Assembly: GCA_050260275.1 (NCBI GenBank)
Contig: JBLNBX010000146.1
Location: 1-5,059 of the forward strand
Direction of reading: 5' to 3'
From: DATMXS01 sp050260275
GTDB taxonomy: Bacteria > Acidobacteriota > Terriglobia > Bryobacterales > Bryobacteraceae
DNA length: 5,059 bases
Shown: in pieces, positions 1 to 5,059 of the stretch
How the letters are laid out: each line of letters begins with the position of its first letter
Position numbering within the stretch: position 1 is the first letter of the stretch
Notes under the pieces: generated by a model
The model's database searches: none
Told to the model about the DNA's origin: nothing
What the model saw: only the letters and a program-made list of their open reading frames with translations
Program-made: the position numbers and the translations under genes

Positions 1-1064
1 AGGGCCTCTGCTTCGGGGTATCGGCCCTCGGCGACGTAGACCGAGGCCAGCTTGTCGATCCCGGCGTACATGCTCCGCTCCCGGATCGCGAGGGCGCGCC
101 GGTACAACGGCTGCGCCTGCTCGAACCGCTTCTGCGCCACGTAGACTCCGGCGAGGTTATCGAGGGCCTGCGCCACCGTCGGGTGGTCCGGACCCACGGC
201 CTTCTCCCAAATGACCAGCGAACGGTAGTAGAGCGGCTCGGCCTCGGCGAACTTTCGCTGCGCGTAGCAGATCCAGGCGACGTTGTCGAGGCTGGGGACG
301 AGGTCGGAGTGGTCCGGGCCCAGGGACTTCTCCCGGATTGTCAGTGCGCGACGGTAAACCGGTTCGGCCTTGGCGTACTTGCCCTGGTCGCGGTAGAGGA
401 GGGCCAGCCCGTCCAGCACCGGGGCCAGGCTCAGGTTTTCCGAACCATGGACGGCTTCGCGGATGCCGATTGCCTTCTTGTAGCATTCCTCAGCGCGGTC
501 GAACCTGCCGGAGGCTGTGTAGAGCGCCGCCAGGCTCTCGTAGGTGAGCGCTACGTCCGCGTGCATCTCGCCAAACGTCCGCTCGCGGATCGCGAGGAGC
601 CTCTGAAACGCGCTCTCGGCCTCCTCGTACTTCCGGAACGACGTGTACAGCGTGCCCAGGCCGTGCAGCACCGGCGCGAGCCGGATGTCGGCCGGTCCGA
701 AGGTGCCTTCCTGGATGCCGAGCAGGCGGTGGTAGAAAGGCTCGGCCAGGAGCGGCTTGTCTTGGGCCCGATACAGCGTGATTAAAGCATCGAGCGTCTC
801 GGCCAGCCGGAGGTCTTTCAACTCGAACTTCTCGGCCTCGGCGAGCGCCGTTTTGAGTTCCTTCTCGGCAAGGGCGTACTGCCCCTGATCGTAGGCCCGG
901 CGCCCGGCCACGATGGCCTTCTCCCAGATGCCATCCTGGGCCGGAGCCGCCTGCGAGAGGGACGGCTGGACCGCTTCCGGAGCGGCGGCGGGGGCCAGCG
1001 GCTCCTGGGCAAAACAGAGCGCCACCCCGGCAAGCAACCACGCGGCTGAACGTGCGCAGGCCAC
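1..1064 (-). CDS. Exported tetratricopeptide-repeat protein, kinesin-light-chain-like TPRs (C-terminus beyond window)
   Basis: This reading frame stays open from an in-frame stop at 1107-1109 to the left edge and gives 354 codons from GTG at 1064. The N-terminus (MACARSAAWLLAGVALCFAQ) looks like a Sec signal peptide: one Arg, a hydrophobic core and possible cleavage after CFA near residue 19. An Ala/Pro-rich linker follows (about 21-44), then TPR helices from about residue 47 to the edge. Units carry the typical 42-residue signature, for example AEPLYYRSL, then GPDHPTVAQALDNLA, then a Tyr. Such TPRs (TPR_10/TPR_12 type) are protein-binding scaffolds; no enzymatic domain is visible. I infer a periplasmic or extracellular interaction role; the partner is unknown. 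GTG at 1064 is the only good start that keeps a signal peptide; there is no clear Shine-Dalgarno sequence. A catalytic or other domain could lie in the missing C-terminus. It is transcribed divergently from the methyltransferase gene. Confidence 0.9.
   Translation of the reverse strand, partial: MACARSAAWLLAGVALCFAQEPLAPAAAPEAVQPSLSQAAPAQDGIWEKAIVAGRRAYDQGQYALAEKELKTALAEAEKFELKDLRLAETLDALITLYRAQDKPLLAEPFYHRLLGIQEGTFGPADIRLAPVLHGLGTLYTSFRKYEEAESAFQRLLAIRERTFGEMHADVALTYESLAALYTASGRFDRAEECYKKAIGIREAVHGSENLSLAPVLDGLALLYRDQGKYAKAEPVYRRALTIREKSLGPDHSDLVPSLDNVAWICYAQRKFAEAEPLYYRSLVIWEKAVGPDHPTVAQALDNLAGVYVAQKRFEQAQPLYRRALAIRERSMYAGIDKLASVYVAEGRYPEAEA
12..746 (-). repeat. Tandem TPR-coding units, 126-base period with one shortened unit
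   Basis: Within the TPR gene the helix-A motif Ala-Glu/Gln recurs at residues 107, 149, 191, 233, 275 and 317, exactly 42 residues (126 bases) apart, and then at 352, only 35 residues later. The units are diverged at DNA level, so this is an old protein repeat rather than a recent DNA duplication. The last complete unit (bases 12-116) lacks about seven residues in the loop that normally reads GPDHPxVA. Confidence 0.85.
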
Positions 1065-1216
1065 GTCAGGTTCAGTATATACCGTTCTTTCCGGACGACT
1101 TAGGATTCACGCACGCGCACCGTTGGCAGCAGCAGCGCTGGCTGGCTCCTCCAGCGATCGGCAGGGCGGAAGTCCCGCGGATAGCGCGCGGCGGCCGGCT
1201 GCGGTGTAATGGGCAC
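1065..1216. promoter_or_regulatory. Divergent intergenic region between the TPR gene and trmJ, with possible -10 boxes
   Basis: These 152 bases should hold the promoters of both flanking genes. On the minus strand TATACT (1079 to 1074) matches the sigma-70 -10 consensus at five of six positions, and on the plus strand TGTAAT (1205-1210) also matches five of six. Neither has a recognisable -35 hexamer at 16-18 bases. Both sit so close to their start codons (GTG 1064, TTG 1217) that transcripts from them would have almost no leader. No Shine-Dalgarno sequence is evident for either gene. These are candidates only. Confidence 0.3.
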
Positions 1217-1933
1217 TTGGACCGAGACGCGATAAGAGTTGTCCTGGTTGCGCCGCGCAACCCCCTGAACATCGGAGCGGCCGCGCGCGCCATGAGCAAC
1301 TTCGGCTTCTCTGTGCTCCGGGTCGTGAACCCTTATGACGTGGCGTTCCGGGAGGCGCGGTCGGCAGTGGGTGCGGCCGCAGTGTTGGAGTCCGCCACGG
1401 AGCATCCCGACCTCGCCTCGGCCATCGCCGATTGCACGCTGGTTGTGGGCACAACCGCTGTCGGCCACCGCGAGTTGAAACACCCCGTGCGGCGCCTGGA
1501 GTACGGCGCACGGCTGATCCGGCGCGCTGCGGGTCCAGTAGCCCTGCTGTTCGGCTCAGAGAAGTTTGGCCTGTCGAACGACGACTTGAGCCGCTGCCAC
1601 TGGCTCATGCACATCCCCACCCGCGACGAGCACGCGTCGATGAACCTCGGCCAGGCCGTCGCCTTGTGTCTCTATGAACTGGCGCGCGACCCCCAGGCGG
1701 CGCGAAAAGCACCGCAGGCTATGAGGCCCGCCTCTGCCGCCGAGCTTGAGCGGCTGACCGAGCTGCTTCTCGAGACAGCCCGAAAGAGCGGGTACGTGAA
1801 CCCGCGCACCGCCGCTTCAACGGAGGAGAAGATCCGCCGGCTCGTGCGGCGCCTGAACCTCTCGGAGCGCGATGCGGCGGTCTGGTTCGGTATTTTCCGC
1901 CAGATCGCATGGAAGTTGGATCATCATAATTAG
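1217..1933 (+). CDS. trmJ: TrmJ-like tRNA (cytidine/uridine-32) 2'-O-methyltransferase, SPOUT family
   Basis: The 238-residue product, close in size to E. coli TrmJ, has the knotted SPOUT methyltransferase core of the TrmH/SpoU group. Motif 1 is at residues 15-30 (NPLNIGAAARAMSNFG, with the conserved Asn and Arg). Motif 2 is at 110-124 (LLFGSEKFGLSNDDL). Motif 3, the S-adenosylmethionine-binding knot, is at about 133-155 (IPT then SMNLGQAVALCLYEL). A basic helical C-terminal segment (about 175-235, ending RRLNLSERDAAVWFGIFRQI) resembles the TrmJ tail. The family methylates the 2'-hydroxyl of residue 32 in the tRNA anticodon loop in the cytoplasm. An upstream GTG at 1052 would add 55 non-conserved residues and overlap the divergent gene, so TTG at 1217, giving MDRDAIRVVLVAPRNP, is preferred; it lacks a clear ribosome-binding site. 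The family call is firm, but the exact target nucleotide is inferred: other TrmH-family members share these motifs. Confidence 0.88.
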   Translation: MDRDAIRVVLVAPRNPLNIGAAARAMSNFGFSVLRVVNPYDVAFREARSAVGAAAVLESATEHPDLASAIADCTLVVGTTAVGHRELKHPVRRLEYGARLIRRAAGPVALLFGSEKFGLSNDDLSRCHWLMHIPTRDEHASMNLGQAVALCLYELARDPQAARKAPQAMRPASAAELERLTELLLETARKSGYVNPRTAASTEEKIRRLVRRLNLSERDAAVWFGIFRQIAWKLDHHN

Positions 1934-1934
1934 G

Positions 1935-2165
1935 GTGACCAAGGTTCAGATCCGTTTTGCGCTAGAACGCCCACTGGACGACTCGCTGATCGAGCGTGTG
2001 GCAGATGCGCACCGTATCTACGGGCTGGCTCGCGTGTGGCCCGAGCCCTCGCTCGATGCGTTGATGGTAGACTACGACGCCACGCGCCTCTCGCCCGAGC
2101 TGGTTGAAGCGCAGTTGAGGCGGCTGGGGTTGCCCGTGAGGCGCGCGGCATCCGCCCCCGCCTGA
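1935..2165 (+). CDS. Small HMA-like (ferredoxin-fold) protein without metal-binding cysteines
   Basis: This 76-residue protein starts with GTG one base after the trmJ stop (TAG-G-GTG), an arrangement typical of translational coupling; an ATG at 1872 in the same frame would overlap trmJ by 62 bases and is unlikely. The sequence suggests a beta-alpha-beta-beta-alpha-beta layout: VQIRFAL strand, DDSLIERVADAH helix, LARVWPE and DALMVDYD strands, then SPELVEAQLRRLGLPV as the second helix and last strand. The end, a strand reading VDYDATRLSPE followed by a helix and GLPV, is what heavy-metal-associated domains show. The CxxC metal site expected after the first strand is absent and the protein has no Cys at all, so metal binding in the usual way is unlikely. 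I do not recognise a specific family and the function is unknown. GC-rich codon use and spacing match the neighbours. Confidence 0.72.
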   Translation: MTKVQIRFALERPLDDSLIERVADAHRIYGLARVWPEPSLDALMVDYDATRLSPELVEAQLRRLGLPVRRAASAPA

Positions 2166-2189
2166 GACGCATCGCCGCCGGGCGGGTTG

Positions 2190-2214
2190 CCGCCCCAGCG
2201 GTAGTGTGGGGCGG
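2190..2214 (+). terminator. Hairpin after the trmJ-small gene pair, possible terminator
   Basis: A perfect 8-base-pair stem (CCGCCCCA at 2190-2197 with TGGGGCGG at 2207-2214) closes a 9-base loop, 24 bases after the stop of the small gene. There is no run of T after it, so it is not a classical intrinsic terminator. It may still pause polymerase or protect the 3' end, and its position fits the end of the upstream transcript. Confidence 0.35.
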
Positions 2215-2258
2215 ACCCTCAGCAATCCCCGTGGCGTCCGACCGCGAAATGCCCGAGC

Positions 2259-2276
2259 GGGCCGGATACCCGGCCC
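2259..2276 (+). terminator. Second GC-rich hairpin before the CIRCE operator
   Basis: GGGCCGG (2259-2265) pairs perfectly with CCGGCCC (2270-2276) around a 4-base loop. It lies 22 bases upstream of the CIRCE operator and lacks a T-tract. Together with the hairpin at 2190-2214 it could separate the trmJ transcript from the hrcA operon; this is inferred from position only. Confidence 0.3.
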
Positions 2277-2298
2277 CATGGCGCGCTACCCCAGTTCT

Positions 2299-2325
2299 TT
2301 CTGGCACTTGTGGGCGAAGAGTGCT
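2299..2325 (+). promoter_or_regulatory. CIRCE operator (HrcA binding site)
   Basis: The inverted repeat CTGGCACTT, nine bases, then GAGTGCTAC fits the CIRCE consensus TTAGCACTC-N9-GAGTGCTAA. The right half matches at 8 of 9 positions, the left half at 6 of 9, and the spacer is exactly nine. It lies 68 bases before the start of hrcA, whose product is the repressor known to bind CIRCE, so the operon is very probably autoregulated and released on heat or protein-folding stress, when HrcA loses activity. In this family HrcA folding usually depends on GroEL. The site sits upstream of the best -35 box, which is unusual. Confidence 0.88.
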
Positions 2326-2336
2326 ACAGTTTCCGC

Positions 2337-2365
2337 CCTTGAACCTTTCGTTTCAATATCATAGA
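2337..2365 (+). promoter_or_regulatory. Promoter of the hrcA-grpE-dnaJ operon
   Basis: TTGAAC (2337-2342) as -35 and TAGAAT (2360-2365) as -10 are separated by the ideal 17 bases and match the sigma-70 consensus at four and five of six positions. A transcript would start near 2372, leaving a leader of about 22 bases with a purine-rich AGGGAG (2375-2380) before the hrcA ATG. The -35 region, read as CGCCCTTGAA (2332-2341), also matches the core of the enterobacterial sigma-32 -35 box, but the matching -10 (CCCCATTTA-like) is weak. Start site and sigma factor are predictions. Confidence 0.6.
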
Positions 2366-2393
2366 ATCTGAGGTAGGGAGATATAACGGGATC

Positions 2394-3428
2394 ATGGACG
2401 CCGCACGTGCGCTGACGCCCAGAGAACGAGAGATCCTGTGCTCGATCATTGAAACCTATATCGAGACAGGCGAACCGATCGCTTCCCGGACGATTTCCAA
2501 GCGCCGCAAAGACTCTCTAAGCCCGGCATCGATCCGCAACGCGATGGCGGATTTATCCGAGTGCGGCTACCTGGAGCAGCCGCACACCTCAGCCGGGCGC
2601 GTTCCGACCCAGAAGGCCTTTCGTTATTACGTGCAAGGCCTTACGCCGCGCCGATCGCGGGCCAATGTTGAGCGCATCCGCGCCGAGCTGTTCGAGGCCG
2701 GTTCGCTGGCAGATTGGGCCGGCCGGTCGTGCCATGTCCTGTCCCAAATGACGCGCAAGGTGGGCATCGCCGCAGCCTTCCCGTCAACATCGCAACGGCT
2801 CGATCGCGTTGAGCTGATCAAGCTGGCCGCGCGTCGCGTGCTCATGGTCGTCGTAACCAGCGACCAGATGGTGCGCGACAAGGTTGTGCTGCTGCCAGAA
2901 GATATTTCGCAGGAAGAGTTGCAATCGCTGCGCAACTACCTGAACGAGAACTTTTCGGGCTGGCTTCTCGCCGACGTGCGGCAGGAGCTGAGCCGGCGGC
3001 TGGCGGATGAGCGCGCGGCCTATGATGCCATGTTGCGGCATCTGGCGGTGTTGTATGGGAAGGGGCTCCTGGACATCGAGTCCACCGCCGAGTGCTCGGT
3101 CGAAGGCACGGCTAACCTCGTCGGCGAGGACCTGCGCCTCACCCAAGAGCGCATGCGCGAGCTCTTCCACGCTCTTGAGGAGAAGAAACGCCTTATTCAG
3201 CTCCTGGACCGCTTTCTCGAGCAGCCGGCTGGGACTCTGGGACTACATGTAGGTCTCGGAGACGCACACCCGGCCATGAGCGGGCTATCGCTTATCGGCC
3301 TCAACGTACAGCTTCCCGGTGGGTTGTCGGCCAAGATCGCCGTGCTCGGCCCGATGCGCATGAACTATCAGCGCGTGATGTCGGCGGTGCTCGAGATGGG
3401 CGCGGCGCTAGAGGCTCCGGGCTTGTAG
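2394..3428 (+). CDS. hrcA: Heat-inducible transcription repressor HrcA
   Basis: The 344-residue length is usual for HrcA. The N-terminal winged helix (about residues 6-80) carries the family hallmarks: LTPREREILCSIIETYIETG, GEPIASRTISKR, the recognition region LSPASIRNAMADL (42-54) and GYLEQPHTSAGRVPT (58-72). A central GAF-like/dimerisation region follows (for example QMTRKVGIAAAFPS and LIKLAARRVLMVVVTSD). The C-terminal part has the conserved pattern of LDRFLEQP, VGLGDAHP (286-293) and LGPMRMNYQRV (from about 318), equivalent to the usual GPTRMDY. HrcA is a cytoplasmic dimeric repressor of chaperone genes through CIRCE. The ATG at 2394 starts just before the conserved N-terminus; AGGGAG lies 13 bases upstream, rather far for a ribosome-binding site. 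It is the first gene of the operon, placed directly behind its own operator. No key motif is missing. Confidence 0.97.
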   Translation: MDAARALTPREREILCSIIETYIETGEPIASRTISKRRKDSLSPASIRNAMADLSECGYLEQPHTSAGRVPTQKAFRYYVQGLTPRRSRANVERIRAELFEAGSLADWAGRSCHVLSQMTRKVGIAAAFPSTSQRLDRVELIKLAARRVLMVVVTSDQMVRDKVVLLPEDISQEELQSLRNYLNENFSGWLLADVRQELSRRLADERAAYDAMLRHLAVLYGKGLLDIESTAECSVEGTANLVGEDLRLTQERMRELFHALEEKKRLIQLLDRFLEQPAGTLGLHVGLGDAHPAMSGLSLIGLNVQLPGGLSAKIAVLGPMRMNYQRVMSAVLEMGAALEAPGL

Positions 3429-3495
3429 TGGTCTGTTACGCTGAATAAAGACGTTGCCGGCTGGCATCCTTCCGGCCTGTCAAACACCTGAACAT

Positions 3496-4056
3496 ATGGC
3501 TGAACCTAACGACAACGAGAACGCGGGCGCCGCTCGCGGCGACGCTCCCGAAACTCCGGATGGCGCCCGCGCCGAGGCATCTGATTCCGCTGTACTGCTC
3601 GCGGAATTGACCGCCGGGCGCGACCAGGCCATTCGCGAACGCGACGAATACTACGACCGGCTCCTCCGCGTCTCGGCCGAGTTCGATAACTTCCGCCGGC
3701 GCACGCAGCGCGAGCGCGCCGAATTTGTCGAGTTCGCCGGGGCGGAAATCGTTCGGGAGCTCCTGCCGGTGCTAGACGATTTCGAGCGCGCGCTCAGGCA
3801 TGAGACGGCCGACAAAGACTACGCGAAAGGCATCGAGCTGATCTACAACCGCTTCGCGGATACCCTCAGGAAAGCCGGTCTGGAGCCCCTTGAGGTGGAC
3901 GGAAAGCCCTTCGATCCGCACATGCACCATGCCGTCGAGCGCGTCCCCACCGAAGAAGTGGAGGAAGGCACGATCGTCGGTGAGCACCAGCGCGGATACA
4001 ATTTCAAGGGCCGGTTGCTCCGTCCCGCGATGGTCAAAGTTGCAGTTAAGCCGTGA
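3496..4056 (+). CDS. grpE: Nucleotide exchange factor GrpE
   Basis: GrpE dimers bind the DnaK ATPase domain and release ADP, resetting the chaperone cycle in the cytoplasm; in some species the long coiled coil also acts as a thermosensor. The 186-residue product has a disordered acidic N-terminus (about 1-30), a long charged helix for dimer coiled coil (about 33-85, including AEFDNFRRRTQRER at 61-74), a helical bundle region (LLPVLDDFERAL, 89-100) and the C-terminal beta domain with the GrpE signature: FDPHMHHAV (139-147) and then GYNFKGRLLRPAMVKVA (167-183). ATG at 3496 gives the typical length; a TTG at 3454 would add 14 residues without support. No strong Shine-Dalgarno sequence is seen. 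The 67-base gap after hrcA holds only a weak 5-bp stem (3456-3460 with 3472-3476) and no clear promoter, so cotranscription with hrcA is likely. Confidence 0.97.
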   Translation: MAEPNDNENAGAARGDAPETPDGARAEASDSAVLLAELTAGRDQAIRERDEYYDRLLRVSAEFDNFRRRTQRERAEFVEFAGAEIVRELLPVLDDFERALRHETADKDYAKGIELIYNRFADTLRKAGLEPLEVDGKPFDPHMHHAVERVPTEEVEEGTIVGEHQRGYNFKGRLLRPAMVKVAVKP

Positions 4057-5059
4057 ACACAGTGGACAAGCGCGACTATTACGAGGTTCTGGGAGTCGAT
4101 CGCGACGCCAGCGAACAGGAGCTGAAAAGCGCCTATCGTAAGCTCGCGCTCAAGTACCACCCGGACCGCAATCCGGGCAGCAAGGAAGCCGAGGAGAAGT
4201 TCAAGGAGGCCGCTGAGGCCTACAGCGTCCTGAGCGATCCCCAGAAACGGGCGGCGTACGACCGCTACGGACACGCCGGCGTCCCCGGAGCTGCCGCGCA
4301 GGGCGGTTTCGATCCCAACGCCTTCTCCGATTTCGCCGACATACTCGGCGACCTGTTCGGTTTCGGCGACTTCTTCGGAGGCGCGGCGGGCCGCCGGCGC
4401 ACCCGCGCCCGCCGCGGAGACGACCTCCGCTTCGATCTCGAGATCAGCTTCGAGGATGCCTACCGCGGCATGTCCGCCGACATCCAGGTGCCGCGCCAGG
4501 AGACCTGCACGAAGTGCAACGGCCGCGGCGCGGAGCCGCAGGACCTCAGCACCTGCACGGCCTGCCACGGGCGCGGCGAGATCCTCTACCAGCAAGGATT
4601 TCTCTCCGTTCGCCGGACCTGCCCGCAGTGCGGTGGAACCGGCCAGATGGCGCGCAAATTCTGCGCGCAGTGCAACGGGCAGGGTTACACACGCTCGCAG
4701 GAGAAAATCAAAGTGACCATCCCGGCGGGCGTCGACAACGGCACCCGCCTGCGCCTCTCAGGCAAGGGACAGGGCGGCGTGAACGGTGGCCCTCCGGGTG
4801 ACCTCTACGTCTTCATCAGCGTCCAGAAGCACCCCTTTTTCGAGCGCGAGAACAACGACCTGCACTGCACCGTCCCCGTGAACATCGCGCAGGCTGCGCT
4901 CGGCGCGGAGATCGAAGTTCCAACGCTCGACGGCCCCGAGCAGCTCAGGATTCCCGAGGGCACGCAGAACGGGCAGACGCTCCGGCTGCGCAACAAGGGC
5001 TTCCCGGACCTTAACGGCCGCGGGCGCGGCGACCTGTATGTTCATCTGGACGTGAAGGT
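4053..5059 (+). CDS. dnaJ: Chaperone protein DnaJ, type I J-domain protein (3' end beyond window)
   Basis: DnaJ (Hsp40) delivers unfolded clients to DnaK and stimulates its ATPase. The visible 335 codons show, in order, a J domain (residues 5-74, catalytic HPD at 36-38, KFKEAAEAYSVLSDPQKRAAYD at 49-70 without gaps), a Gly/Phe-rich linker (about 76-113, with FADILGDLFGFGDFFGG), and a zinc domain with four CxxCxGxG motifs: CTKCNGRG, CTACHGRG, CPQCGGTG and CAQCNGQG. All eight cysteines are present (152, 155, 168, 171, 190, 193, 204, 207). The client-binding beta domains follow (TIPAGVDNGTRLRLSGKG, later IPEGTQNGQTLRLRNKGFP). Only the C-terminal few tens of residues are missing. GTG at 4053 overlaps the grpE stop as GTGA, indicating coupled translation; GTG at 4062, giving MDKRDYYEVLGV, is an equally plausible start. 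dnaK is not between grpE and dnaJ. Confidence 0.97.
   Translation, partial: MNTVDKRDYYEVLGVDRDASEQELKSAYRKLALKYHPDRNPGSKEAEEKFKEAAEAYSVLSDPQKRAAYDRYGHAGVPGAAAQGGFDPNAFSDFADILGDLFGFGDFFGGAAGRRRTRARRGDDLRFDLEISFEDAYRGMSADIQVPRQETCTKCNGRGAEPQDLSTCTACHGRGEILYQQGFLSVRRTCPQCGGTGQMARKFCAQCNGQGYTRSQEKIKVTIPAGVDNGTRLRLSGKGQGGVNGGPPGDLYVFISVQKHPFFERENNDLHCTVPVNIAQAALGAEIEVPTLDGPEQLRIPEGTQNGQTLRLRNKGFPDLNGRGRGDLYVHLDVK

Noticed and set aside
183..785. Plus-strand 200-codon open frame opposite the TPR gene
   Set aside because: It lies antisense to a clear TPR protein whose repeats explain the sequence; its product has no recognisable motifs and arises from GC-biased third positions.
1007..1030. Lipoprotein signal peptide around Cys 17 of the TPR protein
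   Set aside because: The residue before the Cys is Leu rather than Gly, Ala or Ser, so the lipobox fails; a type I signal peptide fits better.
490..1041. Minus-strand 183-codon open frame in another frame within the TPR gene
   Set aside because: Its product is Arg/Gly/Pro-rich and without domain features, while the neighbouring frame encodes an unbroken signal peptide and TPR array.
1052..1216. N-terminal extension of trmJ from GTG at 1052
   Set aside because: It would overlap the start of the divergent TPR gene and add 55 residues before the first conserved SPOUT strand, which TrmJ relatives lack.
1209..1235. Eight-codon ATG reading frame (MGTWTETR) overlapping the trmJ start as a possible leader peptide
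   Set aside because: It has no ribosome-binding site, no regulatory codon run and no attenuator hairpin nearby; chance is sufficient.
2274..2282. CCCCATGGC as a sigma-32 -10 box
   Set aside because: No CTTGAA-like -35 lies 13-15 bases upstream, and the bases overlap a GC-rich hairpin.
2300..2315. Sigma-54-like promoter beginning TGGCAC
   Set aside because: The -24 element fits, but the GC of the -12 element is one base out of register and the rest does not match; the bases are better explained as the left half of CIRCE.
3843..4595. Minus-strand 250-codon open frame
   Set aside because: It is antisense to grpE and dnaJ, both certain by conserved motifs; the Ala/Val/Leu-rich product is the expected mirror of GC-rich codons.

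Overview
The window is GC-rich, densely coded chromosomal DNA from a bacterium. It carries a conserved heat-shock (chaperone) gene cluster on the plus strand and, at the left edge, a divergently transcribed exported TPR-repeat protein. Coding sequence is strongly biased to G or C at third codon positions, so long open frames appear on the opposite strand of almost every gene. The HrcA-type repressor with a CIRCE operator, the hrcA-grpE-dnaJ order, and a secreted protein built of 42-residue kinesin-light-chain-like TPRs would fit an Acidobacteriota (Solibacter/Bryobacter-like) genome or a similar GC-rich soil lineage. That placement is an inference from protein flavour, not a demonstrated assignment. 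No mobile element, tRNA, rRNA or CRISPR array was seen.

Layout. Positions 1-1064 (minus strand) hold the N-terminal 354 codons of a TPR protein with a signal peptide; its C-terminus lies off the left edge. Positions 1065-1216 are a short divergent intergenic region. A TrmJ-like SPOUT tRNA 2'-O-methyltransferase (1217-1933) follows on the plus strand, and one base after its stop begins a 76-residue protein (1935-2165) that looks like a heavy-metal-associated (ferredoxin-like) fold without the metal-binding cysteines. A 228-base gap (2166-2393) contains two GC-rich hairpins, a good CIRCE operator (2299-2325) and a sigma-70-like promoter (2337-2365). Then come hrcA (2394-3428), grpE (3496-4056) and dnaJ (4053 to the right edge, incomplete).

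How the genes work together. HrcA is the repressor that binds CIRCE, so the operator in front of hrcA implies an autoregulated heat-shock operon. GrpE is the nucleotide-exchange factor and DnaJ the J-domain co-chaperone of DnaK. grpE and dnaJ overlap by four bases, so dnaK is not between them and must be downstream or elsewhere. trmJ and the small gene form a separate upstream pair that probably ends before the CIRCE promoter.

The most useful observations are the CIRCE/promoter arrangement (operator upstream of the -35 box rather than over or after the start site), a -35 region that also resembles the sigma-32 consensus, the absence of dnaK between grpE and dnaJ, and the small cysteine-less HMA-like gene. 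I see no convincing evidence of a wholly undescribed system here; this is mostly a conserved housekeeping region.
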